From positions 1 through 34,963 of the forward strand of contig CALXJY010000013.1 in NCBI GenBank assembly GCA_944388755.1: a DNA stretch of 34,963 bases, in the 5' to 3' direction. Of the stretch, positions 34,057 through 34,963 are shown one piece after another; the first letter of the stretch is position 1; every line of letters begins with the position of its first letter. Under the pieces are notes generated by a model that saw only the letters and a list, made by a program, of their open reading frames with translations, was not told the origin of the DNA and searched no databases. The position numbers and the translations under genes are program-made. The stretch comes from an uncultured Clostridia bacterium. Its GTDB lineage: Bacteria; Bacillota; Clostridia; TANB77; CAG-508.

Positions 34057-34869
34057 ATGGGAGATGAAAATAATAGTCCTAAAAAAAGATCCTTTGCAAT
34101 TATGGGAATATCTATATGGAGAATTTTGGCATATTTTATTATTTATAGTGTTTTAGGTTATATTATTGAAACAATATTTGGAATAGTTACAAAAGGTGTT
34201 TGGGAAAGCAGACAAAGTTTTTTATATGGTCCGTTCTGTGGTATATATGGCTTGGGTGCTGTAATTATGATTATTTTATTACACAAATACCAAAAAAAAT
34301 ATAATGCATTATTTTTTGGTGGATTTATAATTGGATCTGTTATAGAGTATCTTGTTAGTTTAATAGGAGAACTAATACTAGGTGTAAAATGGTGGGATTA
34401 TTCAGACAGACCATTAAATATAGATGGAAGAGTTTGTGTATATTTTTCTATATTTTGGGGATTTTTATCAATTTATTTAATTGCATCTGTAAATCCAAAA
34501 GTAGATAAATTTATTGACTGGATTAAATCTAAAATAAGCATAAAAAATTTAAAACCTATTACATTAACAGTAATTATTTTATTATTTTTAGATTGTATTG
34601 CAACAGGATTTGCAATAGATTTTTTCTTAATCCGAATGATACACAATAATAATATTAATGTAAATAATAAAGAAATTGTTGATGAACAATATGTTGCTAT
34701 TTATGAAGAAAATGAATGGTTATCAAAATTCATATACCAATTTTGGGGTGACCGCAAGATGATAAAAACTTTTCCTAATTTAAAAGTAAAAGATATTGAA
34801 GGAAATATTGTTTATATGGATAGTTTCTTGGATATACAGCCATATTATTTAAGAATACATGAAAAATAA
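34057..34869 (+). CDS. CmpB-family putative ABC transporter permease
   Basis: A 270-residue integral membrane protein with about five hydrophobic segments, matching the putative ABC-transporter CmpB family common in Clostridia. Typical features are YFIIYSVLGYIIETIF in the first helix, SFLYGPFCGIYGLGAV, and a Trp-rich segment VKWWDYSDRPLNIDGRVC. The family label is historical: no partner ATPase is nearby and transport has not been shown. The C-terminal 70 residues are soluble. The ATG at 34057 is preferred to 34027 because AAAGGA (34040-34045) precedes only the former. Confidence 0.85.
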   Translation: MGDENNSPKKRSFAIMGISIWRILAYFIIYSVLGYIIETIFGIVTKGVWESRQSFLYGPFCGIYGLGAVIMIILLHKYQKKYNALFFGGFIIGSVIEYLVSLIGELILGVKWWDYSDRPLNIDGRVCVYFSIFWGFLSIYLIASVNPKVDKFIDWIKSKISIKNLKPITLTVIILLFLDCIATGFAIDFFLIRMIHNNNINVNNKEIVDEQYVAIYEENEWLSKFIYQFWGDRKMIKTFPNLKVKDIEGNIVYMDSFLDIQPYYLRIHEK

Positions 34870-34882
34870 AATTAAACGTGTG

Positions 34883-34923
34883 TTCTCTATTAGAAAAGTT
34901 AGTATGACTTTTCTAATAGAGAA
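34883..34923. terminator. Long perfect hairpin after the CmpB-family gene
   Basis: Perfect 17-base inverted repeat (34883-34899 and 34907-34923) with a 7-base loop TAGTATG, 13 bases after the stop codon. No T run directly follows on the plus strand, so it may be a terminator working with a downstream convergent gene outside the window. Confidence 0.6.
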
Positions 34924-34963
34924 AAAATCGCAAAGCCTTATAAGTTGCAATAATTTAACGTTT

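Overview
The window is a very AT-rich stretch of a Gram-positive, probably spore-forming Clostridia-type chromosome. The evidence is a class A RNase P RNA, an orphan dipicolinate synthase B gene, strong purine-rich ribosome binding sites, TTG/GTG starts, a CmpB-family membrane protein and AT-ending codons throughout. An uncultured gut Clostridia lineage is my inference; no 16S gene is present to place it.

The main result concerns decoding. Five conserved genes (pta, two tandem ackA copies, a SAM methyltransferase-like gene and a polytopic membrane protein) are each split by exactly one extra base. In all five the extra base is the C of an in-frame CGG codon (1958, 3558, 4821, 13342, 18874). 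Skipping that C restores the full protein and makes the next codon GGN, glycine. Reading the window by eye, I found no other in-frame CGG in any gene, although about 20 CGG trinucleotides lie across codon boundaries in coding sequence without disturbing the frame. CGT, CGC, CGA, AGA and AGG are all used as ordinary arginine codons. The simplest model is that CGG has no decoding tRNA and acts as an efficient +1 frameshift signal, so that CGGN is read as Gly. An annotation pipeline would call these five genes pseudogenes.

Layout: rnpB (87-435); trmB and a DUF4116 repeat protein (472-1666); an acetate operon pta-ackA1-ackA2 (1820-5316); guaB of the Tritrichomonas-like type (5408-6913). A large cell-surface polysaccharide locus follows (6934-32174). 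It contains two short GT2 glycosyltransferases, an ABC-2 exporter (Wzm/TagG-like permease and Wzt-like ATPase) split by a convergent membrane J-domain gene, a methyltransferase with a C-terminal coiled coil, a GT2-WsaF-like fusion and another GT2. Next come three GtrB-like polyprenyl-phosphate glycosyltransferases, a GtrA-like flippase, two polytopic GT-C-like proteins, a secreted ricin-repeat M14 carboxypeptidase, a membrane-anchored protein, and the dTDP-L-rhamnose genes rfbD-A-C-B. The right end has a ROK sugar kinase, dpaB on the minus strand and a CmpB-family membrane protein.

Together the locus reads as synthesis of dTDP-rhamnose, cytoplasmic assembly of a rhamnose-containing glycan, export by the ABC transporter, and outer-face decoration through lipid-linked sugars made by GtrB enzymes and transferred by GT-C proteins. 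The secreted carboxypeptidase may act on the wall to which the polymer is attached. Two of the five CGG genes (methyltransferase and membrane protein) are in this locus and three are in the acetate operon.
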